A stretch of DNA of 15,739 nucleotides. It comes from Planctomycetota bacterium. Its GTDB lineage: Bacteria; Planctomycetota; Phycisphaerae; WQYP01. Positions within the stretch are counted from its first letter, which is position 1, and the number at the start of each line of letters is the position of its first letter. The DNA lies in contig JAJZGH010000103.1 of NCBI GenBank assembly GCA_021798635.1, positions 1 through 15,739 on the forward strand, given 5' to 3'. A program made the translations under genes and the position numbers. Shown here one piece after another: positions 1-7,596 of this stretch. Under the pieces are notes generated by a model. It searched no databases. It was not told where the DNA came from and saw nothing but the letters and a program-made list of their open reading frames with translations.

Positions 1-921
1 TGCGGTGTATTCCACATAAGTGAAACCGTCACCATTTCCCGCACCGCAGGATTGAAGATTATTGGAACCGGTTGCCGCGATCCCTCCAATTTTGGGCCGG
101 GGTGGTCGGACATTGGGCGGTCTATAGGATCCTGCTTTTATTGGTCCGGGCCACGCGGCGGCACCATGTTTAATGTTACTGCCTCGCCGGACACCGTGTT
201 CAAACACCTTATGTTTGACGGACGCACGAAAGCCGGTGTGCTGGTGGAACTTGATACCACGCCAGGATGGAGCACCACAGCCGCCAGGTTGGAACATGTT
301 GCGGTGCAGGGGGCCGAGGTTGGAATTCAACTCGGCCATCCCAGCCACCCGTTTAATGATAACAACGACATTTTTACCTTTGAATCCCTGACGCTGATGT
401 GTGATACGGGTGTGCGAATTTGCAATGACCAGAGCCTGTGCCACCGGTTCTCTTACGTAGATAATTACAGCCGGATTGGGATAGATATTCGTCAAGGAGG
501 TTGCATCACGGTAGACCGCTTGCTTCAGAATGGATCAAACAAGGACCGAGTTGGCGTGGCGATCGCGGGCGGTGGCATCAACGCCGCGACACTTTCCATT
601 ACAAACGCCCGGGTCGAGGGGGGATGTCTGTTGACCTGTGGCGGGGCTAATCAGATTATCAACGTTGAGTCCTATTGCGACGCGGCGGGGCCTAACGGCG
701 TGCCATGGAAAATCGGGCCGTCGGCACTGGTCTCTGTCCGGGCGTCAAGTTTCCAGGGGCCGATAGCGGAATTGGCCGGCGCGCCTGGTGCCAGGGCGGT
801 GCTGATTGTGCATGATTCCGCGCTGGCCAAACCCACGCGGGAATGCATTATTTACAAAAATGTCCATGCCTACGCTGCGGTAGAGGGAGTGTTCATCCAA
901 TGGACAAATGCTCCTGCCTGA
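1..921 (+). CDS. Right-handed beta-helix (pectate-lyase-like) protein, 5' end missing
   Basis: The reading frame is open from base 1, so the TTG at 52 is an internal leucine codon and the gene starts upstream of the window. About 306 residues are visible. The opening (HISETVTISRTAGLKIIGTG) resembles the early coils of pectate-lyase-3/parallel beta-helix proteins, where a short strand is followed by a line such as 'LKIIGTG'. The rest alternates short beta-strand-like segments with Gly/Asn turns (GVLVELDTT, EVGIQLGH, GVRICN, IGIDIRQGG, VGVAIAGGG), as expected of stacked coils. Such proteins are usually exported and bind or cleave polysaccharide, or act as tail-spike-like adhesins. No catalytic residues can be assigned. 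It converges on the glycan operon, so a role in handling the surface glycan is possible but inferred. Fold class fairly sure, activity unknown. Confidence 0.7.
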   Translation, partial: CGVFHISETVTISRTAGLKIIGTGCRDPSNFGPGWSDIGRSIGSCFYWSGPRGGTMFNVTASPDTVFKHLMFDGRTKAGVLVELDTTPGWSTTAARLEHVAVQGAEVGIQLGHPSHPFNDNNDIFTFESLTLMCDTGVRICNDQSLCHRFSYVDNYSRIGIDIRQGGCITVDRLLQNGSNKDRVGVAIAGGGINAATLSITNARVEGGCLLTCGGANQIINVESYCDAAGPNGVPWKIGPSALVSVRASSFQGPIAELAGAPGARAVLIVHDSALAKPTRECIIYKNVHAYAAVEGVFIQWTNAPA

Positions 922-926
922 CCACG

Positions 927-973
927 CAATGCCGGCCCTGGGCCGATCACCGGGTGTGGGGGTGTCGGCATTG
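927..973. terminator. Stem-loop between convergent genes, possible terminator
   Basis: An 8-bp inverted repeat, CAATGCCG at 927-934 and CGGCATTG at 966-973, begins 6 bases after the stop of the beta-helix gene. The GC-rich 31-base loop could fold further. No clear T-run follows, so intrinsic termination is only a suggestion. Confidence 0.3.
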
Positions 974-1069
974 ATCTGGTTTGACTGAGGGATTCGTCGC
1001 CGACGCGGGGGCCGCAGGCTTCTTATCTCTACGGTTCGCCCACTGGGCAAAAATAACGCATGTGGATAA

Positions 1070-2263
1070 TCAGGGGGCGGCTATGGAGGCAAGTGCCCCT
1101 GCAATTTGCTCGCCAGCCTTGGCCCACGAGTAGCGCCGCAGGGTATTAAGTCCCTCTCGCCGCATTTCTTCCGCAACGGAGGGGTCAAGCACAACTTTTG
1201 CGATGGTATTGACCAAGCCGGGCAGGTCATCCATGTCGCAAAGCATGGCCGCTTTTCCGCACACTTCGGGAATAGCGCAGCAGTTCGCAGCGATTACCGG
1301 GGTGCCAAAGGCCATGGCTTCAATGGCGGGCAGGCCGAAGGACTCACATTTGCTCATAAGTACATAGCAGCGGGCTGTGGAAAAGAGTTCTACAATTCTT
1401 TCCCGGCTGACTCGACCCTCCAAAATTACCGCATCGGCCACGCCGAGCTCAATGGCCAACTGTTTCAGATGGGCTGCGTAATCCGGTGGGCAATGCCCAG
1501 CAACCCGGTACTTGAGATGCGCCAGTCCGGGCCTTTTCCGTAACTCCGGCATCGCCCTGATGACCAATTCCTGTCGCTTATAGGGCGCAACATTGCTGAT
1601 GGTAATAATTTCCAGGGGGCGGCCGTCATAGCGCGGCATGGCCGTTTCAGCCTGCTTGACCCACTCGTCGGGGATGCCGTTGTAGATCACGGTGCCATTT
1701 TTTGGCGTAACTCCAAGGCGATCGCACATTAAATCTTTCAGGTAGCCACTGGTCCAGCCGACAAACGCGGCCTGCCGGAAGGCTTGCTTATTGGCGCGGC
1801 GCTTCAGAAACGCTTTTACCGCATCGGCTTTTTTATCCCACGCTTCGGGGCGGTAGGGCCACGGGTCTTGGCAATGGGCGAGTGTGGGAATGTCGATACC
1901 GGGAATGATCATGCCGTTGAGTTGGAGGATTGCCGAGACTTTGTTGGCGCGTGCCCAGGCGACGAATTCGCCGCGTTCGTAGGCCATGCGTGCGCGAATC
2001 TTGGCGGTGGCGGGCGGTGCCCAGAGCAAATTGCAATTCCCCGGCAATGCCAGTGCCTTGGCCTCTTCATGCAGTGGATTGCCAGAGATTACGGCCAGCG
2101 TGATTTTCCATTCCGGCCGGGCCAGCGCGATATGGCGGAATAATTCAATCCCGACGGTATATCCGCCGCCGCTTCCCATCGACAGGCCGTTAGCGAGAAG
2201 GTGTGGAATACGCAATAGGGCTACCCTCAAAAATCTACTGGTATTGAATTCTAACGAGGCCAA
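1070..2263 (-). CDS. GT4-type glycosyltransferase
   Basis: A GT-B fold retaining glycosyltransferase of family 4, expected to move a sugar from a nucleotide-sugar onto a lipid-linked oligosaccharide at the cytoplasmic face of the membrane. With 397 residues the length is normal. The N-terminal domain opens with RVALLRIPHL and a glycine-rich loop (GSGGGYT, about 30-36). The donor domain shows YNGIP (about 194-198), the basic segment SNVAPYKRQ (about 223-231) and the E-x7-E signature ESFGLPAIE (307-315), followed by GTPVIAA. The TTG start at 2263 lies 17 bp after the flippase 1 stop, suggesting co-transcription. No strong Shine-Dalgarno is visible. A TTG at 2230, giving MRVALLRIP, is an alternative start. 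It is the last gene of the minus-strand run. Sugar specificity cannot be read from sequence. Confidence 0.9.
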   Translation of the reverse strand: MASLEFNTSRFLRVALLRIPHLLANGLSMGSGGGYTVGIELFRHIALARPEWKITLAVISGNPLHEEAKALALPGNCNLLWAPPATAKIRARMAYERGEFVAWARANKVSAILQLNGMIIPGIDIPTLAHCQDPWPYRPEAWDKKADAVKAFLKRRANKQAFRQAAFVGWTSGYLKDLMCDRLGVTPKNGTVIYNGIPDEWVKQAETAMPRYDGRPLEIITISNVAPYKRQELVIRAMPELRKRPGLAHLKYRVAGHCPPDYAAHLKQLAIELGVADAVILEGRVSRERIVELFSTARCYVLMSKCESFGLPAIEAMAFGTPVIAANCCAIPEVCGKAAMLCDMDDLPGLVNTIAKVVLDPSVAEEMRREGLNTLRRYSWAKAGEQIAGALASIAAP

Positions 2264-2280
2264 ACGTCACGGGCAAATCA

Positions 2281-3840
2281 TTACTCGCCAGCCGCGTCAT
2301 TACCACCCCGCGCGGGTGATTTCCGCTTGCGGCGCGCCTGCGAGCAGGCTTTCGCGGCGTACGACCTAAACTGTGTGAACTCCGCTGGAGTTAATACTCG
2401 TGCAGCTGCGGTATAGATAATCGCCATAGCTGCCACCGCGACACCCCACCAGAGAAGGTAGCTTCGGGCAGCGGCGGGCCACAGATAGAGGGAGGCGGCG
2501 GCCACCGCAGCCGCCGAAAAGCCTGCCGCGAGCGGCCCGGCATATACTCCCATGATGTCGCGCCACCGCGCAGAGCCATTGGTACCAATTTTGATTGTTA
2601 GCGGGCTGGCGGCCGCAGCGAAAATTAGCCACGCGATGGCTACGCCTACCCCGCCACGATACCAAGCACCGAGCATCACCGCGCCTAGAAAAGCCGGCGT
2701 CTGCACCGTGGTCCACCAGAACAGCGACGAAAATCGCCCCTGGGATTGAATGGCGGCCGTTGCCGGGCCGCTGGGTATAGTAAGGACTGCGGCGGCGGCC
2801 ATAATTTGGAGCGTCGGAACAGCTGGGAGCCACCTCGTGCCGTATACCAATGCCACCAATGGCTTGGCCACCACGGCCAGCAGCAGGCACAACGGCGTGC
2901 TCACGAACGCCAACATGCGCACGGCTCGCATGAGCGCAGCCGCGTGGCGGGCCGGATTATCCTGCAGTTTGGCCAGTGCGGGAAGGAGCACCCCGCCGAG
3001 GTTCTGCGACAGCAGTAAAGCCAACTGACTCGAAAGATTCAGCGCGAAAAAAAACTGGCCCACCACGGATTTGGGATACAGTATTCCAAGCGCTAGGTAT
3101 CCGGCTTGGTACATGAAGGAGTTTAAAAACCCGGTCGCGATCAATAGGCCGCTGTCTCCGATTAAAAATTTCCAGCGGCGGAACTGCGGATTGAGATTAA
3201 TACGCGGCCGCGCCAACCGCCAGAGCCAGAAACAGCGGATGCCGGTTGCTATAGGCAGTGGAAGTAGAAAGCTGTACGCACCAAAGCCGCGCCATGCAAG
3301 CAGCACGCTCATGGTGGTGGCTGCGGAATTGCACACGATGCCGACTACGGCGATGGCTTTGAATCGCATGTCAATCATTAGGCGGGCCGTGGGAATGACC
3401 ATCCACGCGCTCAAGGGCGCGGCGGCGGCGCTAACGAGAATCAAGCCAATCAGCGCGGTGCTATGAAACACCGCGGCTGCAATCGGGCTGGCGGCCGCAA
3501 GGAGGACGGCAGTGGCGCTTCCCATAACTAGTTCAAGCCAAAATGCCGGGTTTGCCCAGCGGCGGAAGTGTCGGTGACGCTGGACCAAAATTTGTTGAAT
3601 GCCGGTTTGGCGGATCACGCTCGCGAAGGAAACAGCGATGATGGATAACGCGACAAGGCCGAAGTCGCGCGGCAGGAGCAGCCGAGCTAAGATAATCTGG
3701 CCGATAATCCCGAAAAACTTTGACCCGATGGTCTGCCCAAGGGTCCAGACGAACCCGCTCGCTGCCTGGGCGGTGAGGGACGCCTCCTCCTTACTACTTC
3801 CCCGCGCTCCGGCTAAGATTCGATTCGAACTTTCTGGCAA
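2281..3840 (-). CDS. Polysaccharide flippase (Wzx/MOP superfamily), copy 1
   Basis: Integral membrane protein of the oligosaccharide/lipid flippase group (MOP superfamily, lipopolysaccharide biosynthesis protein type). It would flip undecaprenyl-linked repeat units across the inner membrane. About 519 residues with some 12-14 hydrophobic segments and the early motif LLPRDFGLVAL typical of the family. The frame stays open to 4002, but I prefer the TTG at 3840. GAGGT lies 7 bases upstream, and this start gives about 20 residues before the shared SLT, close to the 18 in the paralogue. The upstream extension has no membrane character. The C-terminus ends in a basic tail (QARRKRKSPARGG). It is strongly similar to the protein at 7597-9129 throughout, for example both share VIRQTGIQQIL. 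Family call is firm; the substrate is inferred from context. Confidence 0.88.
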   Translation of the reverse strand: MPESSNRILAGARGSSKEEASLTAQAASGFVWTLGQTIGSKFFGIIGQIILARLLLPRDFGLVALSIIAVSFASVIRQTGIQQILVQRHRHFRRWANPAFWLELVMGSATAVLLAAASPIAAAVFHSTALIGLILVSAAAAPLSAWMVIPTARLMIDMRFKAIAVVGIVCNSAATTMSVLLAWRGFGAYSFLLPLPIATGIRCFWLWRLARPRINLNPQFRRWKFLIGDSGLLIATGFLNSFMYQAGYLALGILYPKSVVGQFFFALNLSSQLALLLSQNLGGVLLPALAKLQDNPARHAAALMRAVRMLAFVSTPLCLLLAVVAKPLVALVYGTRWLPAVPTLQIMAAAAVLTIPSGPATAAIQSQGRFSSLFWWTTVQTPAFLGAVMLGAWYRGGVGVAIAWLIFAAAASPLTIKIGTNGSARWRDIMGVYAGPLAAGFSAAAVAAASLYLWPAAARSYLLWWGVAVAAMAIIYTAAARVLTPAEFTQFRSYAAKACSQARRKRKSPARGGNDAAGE

Positions 3841-4044
3841 TGGATGACCTCGATAAGCGGCGGGTATTTCGTGGATACAATATCCGGCGGCCAAACCTTG
3901 GGAACGCGGGACAACTCCATAACAGCCGGTCCGGGCAAAATTCAGGTGAATCACCACCCCAATTCTTTGGCGGGGACCTGGTACCTTGGCCGGTCGTGTC
4001 AACCTTCCTCACTGCAGATGTCCGGCACTGCGACTGCCCGGGTG

Positions 4045-4851
4045 TTAGGGAACCAGGCTGCTGACACCGACCGCTGGCCGACGGAGGAAAATTGCGTCGG
4101 CGTAAAGATTGCGGCCGCTGACTTTTTCCGTGGTCTGTTCCAAGCACCCCTTGAATTCAAACCCTTGGGCTGTGATTGTCTGATAAATACCATCGAAGAG
4201 AGGTTGGCTTTCGTAAAGGACCTCGAAGCTTACCTCAACGATAATCGCGGACGCGCGACTCCAAGTGTCTTTCCCCCCGGCGAGCACTTGGTCCTCGTAA
4301 CCCTGCACGTCTATCTTCAGCAAAATCGGCTCGGCCAAGTCCAAGGTTGCCGCGATGTCGTCAAGTTTCTCCACCTTCACTATGACGGCTTCGCCGCCGG
4401 CTGTCCAGGGGTATGTTTCCTTATGCAGTGCCGCCATTTTCCGAAACGAGGAAGAGGGGGCAAAAGAGGAACGGTTGAATTGCATCTCGCTGCGCGCTGC
4501 CCCCAGTCCCACGTTAAATGCGCGGAACCTTCCTGCCCCGGACATTTTTTTTTCAAGCTCCGAAAAACAATCGGGAAGCGGCTCGAAGGAGTAGATAACG
4601 GCATCCGGCAGCATGGCGCGGGCGGCCGTCGCGAACTGGCCGATATTCGCACCGACGTCCAAAACGGTGCGGAAATCCATGTCGCGCAGCCATTTCTTGC
4701 CCAGGGCTTCACAGGATTCCCGAGGCATTCCGCGGCGCACGAGGCTCCGCAACGTCGGATCTTCAATCTGCCGCGCAGTGTGCGCCAGTTTCCTTGCGGC
4801 CCGGTTAAGGGCACCCGCCGCGACACGGCGGGGCGTGAATCGCTTGTTCAT
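4045..4851 (-). CDS. FkbM-family SAM-dependent methyltransferase
   Basis: Class I methyltransferase of the FkbM family, which in polysaccharide clusters O-methylates sugar hydroxyls using S-adenosylmethionine. With the start at 4851 it has 268 residues. Visible landmarks are motif I VLDVGANIGQF (63-73), the acidic end of strand 2 SFEPLP (88-93), the family signature LLKIDVQGYE (177-186) and the late strand DAIFLRR (252-258). The frame remains open upstream to 5043, but that would overlap the fucosyltransferase. ATG 4851 has GGAAG four bases upstream; ATG 4863 is the close alternative. A gap of about 118 bp separates it from the upstream gene and about 204 bp from flippase 1, both wide for a tight operon. 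The methylated sugar cannot be predicted. Confidence 0.9.
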   Translation of the reverse strand: MNKRFTPRRVAAGALNRAARKLAHTARQIEDPTLRSLVRRGMPRESCEALGKKWLRDMDFRTVLDVGANIGQFATAARAMLPDAVIYSFEPLPDCFSELEKKMSGAGRFRAFNVGLGAARSEMQFNRSSFAPSSSFRKMAALHKETYPWTAGGEAVIVKVEKLDDIAATLDLAEPILLKIDVQGYEDQVLAGGKDTWSRASAIIVEVSFEVLYESQPLFDGIYQTITAQGFEFKGCLEQTTEKVSGRNLYADAIFLRRPAVGVSSLVP

Positions 4852-4969
4852 GGCACTTCCCATCCAGTAAAACCGGTTGACCCGATGGATTCTAAAGCCG
4901 CCCGCTCCACAGTGCAAGGGCATCGCGCTGTGCTTTGCTTTGTGCCCCGGGGTACCAGTATCCGACGCG

Positions 4970-5917
4970 TCAAATCCGCTGCCAAGTCTCAGGCACGGGC
5001 GACCTCCCGCCGATGTCGTCATTGACCCAACGTTGCGGTGCAATCACGTGCTTTCCGGCATTCGCGTTAAGCCAAGCTCCCCACCAACTGAACGAGCTAT
5101 TCGCGATGATATTGTGAGTGCAGCGGCTCATGATGAACATTTCCTCGAAGTCTCTGCACCCTTCGACGAATGTCACACGTTCAAATCTCAGGTTGGCCCT
5201 GGCCCAGCCGATCTCGTCGCTAAAAACAAAAATGCGTACCTTCGGTACTCTGGTGCTGATGATGTGCAAGGCGTCGCGGTAGTATTTTATCCCGCAGACA
5301 TTTAATCGCCTGCTCGCCGAACTCCGGACGTAATCGCCTCGCCGAATGTGCAGGCTCGCCGAGGGCGGCTGTTCTGCAGCTTTCACGTAGGCATTGGCTG
5401 TTGCCGAGATCGGGGCGCGGAGCGTGAAATCCCGCCGGATGGTATCTTGGCACCCGGCGAAATATTTCTCGTTCTGCCAGAACCCGACGAGGTACAGCGG
5501 CGGCGGAATTTCGGAGATGGCTCCATCGAATCCGAATTGCTGCTTCTCATGACACAGTGTGCCAAAGCCGTGTGTTACGTTTCCCTCGAGCATTGCGATA
5601 TTTTTCCTTGCGATAAAGCCGTTGATTGCGCTCGACGCAAACAAGGGCAGGCGGCGTGCCAAATTTCCGAGGATGCGGCCGGCCTGCTGCACCGGAAGGG
5701 ACCGCAGAAGGGCCGGCGAGTTCTGCACCGGCATCTTTTCCGTTGCAACATTGAAAACGCCTAAGGCGTATTGCCGCGTGGTGTAGCTGCGATACACGCC
5801 GACGTCCACGTAAAGCGGTGCGTTATGCCGAAGGCTTAAGGACCGACCCACGGCGTACTGAAACATCTGGTTGCCCAGCCCGCCGTCCAAGCGTGTTATA
5901 ATTTTTGCGTCATCCAT
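4970..5917 (-). CDS. GT11 alpha-1,2-fucosyltransferase
   Basis: Family 11 glycosyltransferase, expected to transfer L-fucose from GDP-fucose, usually in alpha-1,2 linkage, to a galactose-type acceptor. The 315-residue length is typical. All three family landmarks are present: GGLGNQMFQYA (12-22) at the N-terminus, HIRRGDYV (190-197) for GDP-fucose binding, and IIANSSFSWWGAWL (about 270-283) near the C-terminus. I chose ATG 5917, preceded by GGA about six bases upstream; a GTG at 5935 would add six residues. It lies between a GT-B glycosyltransferase and a methyltransferase in the minus-strand run, so the surface glycan probably carries fucose. No GDP-fucose synthesis genes (gmd, fcl) are in the window, so the donor must come from elsewhere. 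Linkage is inferred from the family. Confidence 0.93.
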   Translation of the reverse strand: MDDAKIITRLDGGLGNQMFQYAVGRSLSLRHNAPLYVDVGVYRSYTTRQYALGVFNVATEKMPVQNSPALLRSLPVQQAGRILGNLARRLPLFASSAINGFIARKNIAMLEGNVTHGFGTLCHEKQQFGFDGAISEIPPPLYLVGFWQNEKYFAGCQDTIRRDFTLRAPISATANAYVKAAEQPPSASLHIRRGDYVRSSASRRLNVCGIKYYRDALHIISTRVPKVRIFVFSDEIGWARANLRFERVTFVEGCRDFEEMFIMSRCTHNIIANSSFSWWGAWLNANAGKHVIAPQRWVNDDIGGRSPVPETWQRI

Positions 5918-6147
5918 ACCGGTTCCAGGCCTCACCGCGAGTAAAATCTTCTCCTATCGCGTTTTCCAGAGAAAGTATAAGTTCCCAAGGACAACACGCA
6001 AGCGGATTCCGGCAGACCGCGGTACGCCGCGTCCCTCCGCCCGGTTTTCGCGGATGCCCGTAAATCGCCAAAGGCAGGCAATGGCTACCGGCAAAACAGG
6101 CAAGCATGGCCGATTGTGGCGGGCGGGGCGTATTCCTGGGGCCGGAA

Positions 6148-7359
6148 CTATTGGGCGGCCGAGCCAAGCACCCAGTCCCATTCTTTGTACTCGGGCACTG
6201 GGCGGCCGAGTCTTTCGGCGATTCCGGCAGTCCATGATGCAGCGAAGTTGCGCGGCGAAAGATATTCGCGCAGCCGCACGCTCCTGGGGCTTTGCACAAA
6301 TGCGCCGCTTTGGTCCAGTGCCAGGGCGACGTCCCTTGAGAGGATTCGCAGATCGGTGACATCCGTGAGTGTACCAAGCCCGAACTCAGGCACCATGTAG
6401 TCCGACCAACCGAAGCGGCTCGCCAGTACCGGGCGACCGATCACAGCGGATTTGTTGATAATCGCTGACGGTGCCAGGTGGCTGGTTAGGTAAGTGGCCG
6501 CAACCAGATCCGACGCGCAAAGCACCCAGTTGAGCTCTTCATCGGTAAGGTAGCGGTTTAATAGGATTATTCTTCCTCCTCGAACCACGGTGCTGAGCTC
6601 GGTCCTGAAAAGGTTGAGTACCTCAGGGGTCGCTTCCCCCGCTAGCAGCAGCCGGTCGTCGGCCTTTAATTCAGCCCTCGCGAACGCGCGGATCAGTTGG
6701 TCTACACCTTTCCGAAGATCAAGTCTGCCTGTACACCCGAGTATCCGTCCAAGTCTCGGCAGTCCAAGCCGTGTGCGTGCTTCATCTTTTTCGATCGGTG
6801 CGACGTTATCCAAGAGTTCCGGAAGCAGGCGAATTCTCGCTGCCAGGCAGGTCCGCCGCCGCTGGATGTTCTCATACGCAACCGGGTCGATCAGCGATAG
6901 GGTTGCTTCAGGCAAAGCGTTAATGAATTGTTCCTTACCCCAAAACCAGGCTCGTTGCTCCAGTGTGAGGGGCGGATACGCGAAGTCCGCGCGTATCAGG
7001 GTAAATTCGCTGGTGACCCCTGCGGGGATTCCCTGATAACCGACAGTTGCGTACACGCCAAGCGCGGCGAGAAGAGGCTCGGCGTTCGGAACCAGCAGAT
7101 GTTCCGCATTATTGCGCTGCACTGCGGAAGCCATCTCGGCGATGCGCCGCCGCCGTCCGGGCGCGTGGGCCACGGAGCCATCCGTCTGAAACTGCCCGGA
7201 GATTGGTGCCAGGTGCGCCTGAAATTCGGTGGAGTCGGTCCCCTGCTTGGTAAGAGCGAGGGTTATATCGCAGCCGAGGCCTTTAATCGCGGGAATCAAG
7301 GCCCGGAGAAACGGAAAATTGTGGCCCTTCTCTTCCGGGTTGAAAATGAGAATTCGCAA
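6148..7359 (-). CDS. GT-B glycosyltransferase without the usual Glu pair
   Basis: About 403 residues with GT-B architecture: an N-terminal Rossmann opening MRILIFNPEEKGHN, where the GHN loop is acceptor-side-like, and a C-terminal donor domain with GCTGRLDLRKGVDQLIRAF (about 208-226), LLLAGEA (about 237-243) and a terminal helix. It differs from standard GT4 enzymes. Where E-x7-E normally sits it reads HLAPSAIINKSAVIGRPVLAS (about 294-314), with neither glutamate in place. It may use another retaining mechanism, belong to a diverged family, or be non-catalytic. The frame is open to 7398, but TTG 7359 has GGAG eight bases upstream and gives a natural N-terminus, so I prefer it. Gaps of about 237 and 230 bp separate it from its operon neighbours. 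Glycosyltransferase identity likely; activity uncertain. Confidence 0.8.
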   Translation of the reverse strand: MRILIFNPEEKGHNFPFLRALIPAIKGLGCDITLALTKQGTDSTEFQAHLAPISGQFQTDGSVAHAPGRRRRIAEMASAVQRNNAEHLLVPNAEPLLAALGVYATVGYQGIPAGVTSEFTLIRADFAYPPLTLEQRAWFWGKEQFINALPEATLSLIDPVAYENIQRRRTCLAARIRLLPELLDNVAPIEKDEARTRLGLPRLGRILGCTGRLDLRKGVDQLIRAFARAELKADDRLLLAGEATPEVLNLFRTELSTVVRGGRIILLNRYLTDEELNWVLCASDLVAATYLTSHLAPSAIINKSAVIGRPVLASRFGWSDYMVPEFGLGTLTDVTDLRILSRDVALALDQSGAFVQSPRSVRLREYLSPRNFAASWTAGIAERLGRPVPEYKEWDWVLGSAAQ

Positions 7360-7596
7360 AAGGACTGCTCCAGGAGTCAAATGCCGGCGACGGTGCAAAC
7401 TGCTGTGGGCTCGACTCGGAGGCTGGTAATTCCCACCAGTTTTCCGGAAATCCCGTTTCCAGCCCTTCCATGGTACCGCACAAAGCGGATTCCATCCAAA
7501 CAGGGCGTCGGCACGCCGTCGGCAAGGGGATCGATACGGTCGGCGGTGCCACTGCGAGCGTCAGGGCAGTAGGGGCGGGCGAATCCCGACCAAGTT

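Noticed and set aside
1038..1048. Short hairpin GCCCACTGGGC as terminator of the minus-strand run
   Set aside because: Only four pairs, and the T-run lies on the wrong side for minus-strand transcription.
3841..4002. N-terminal extension of flippase 1 to ATG 4002
   Set aside because: The extra residues have no counterpart in the paralogue and no membrane character. TTG 3840 with GAGGT upstream fits better.
3844..5025. 393-codon open frame on the plus strand
   Set aside because: It is antisense to the FkbM methyltransferase, whose motifs are clear. Its translation is rich in Cys, Arg and His, with no recognisable domain.
4852..5043. N-terminal extension of the FkbM protein
   Set aside because: It would overlap the fucosyltransferase by 74 bases and adds sequence unlike the family; ATG 4851 has a ribosome-binding site.
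6152..6210. 12-bp direct repeat TGGGCGGCCGAG at 6152 and 6199
   Set aside because: It lies within the coding end of the glycosyltransferase in GC-rich DNA and has no partner elsewhere; probably chance.
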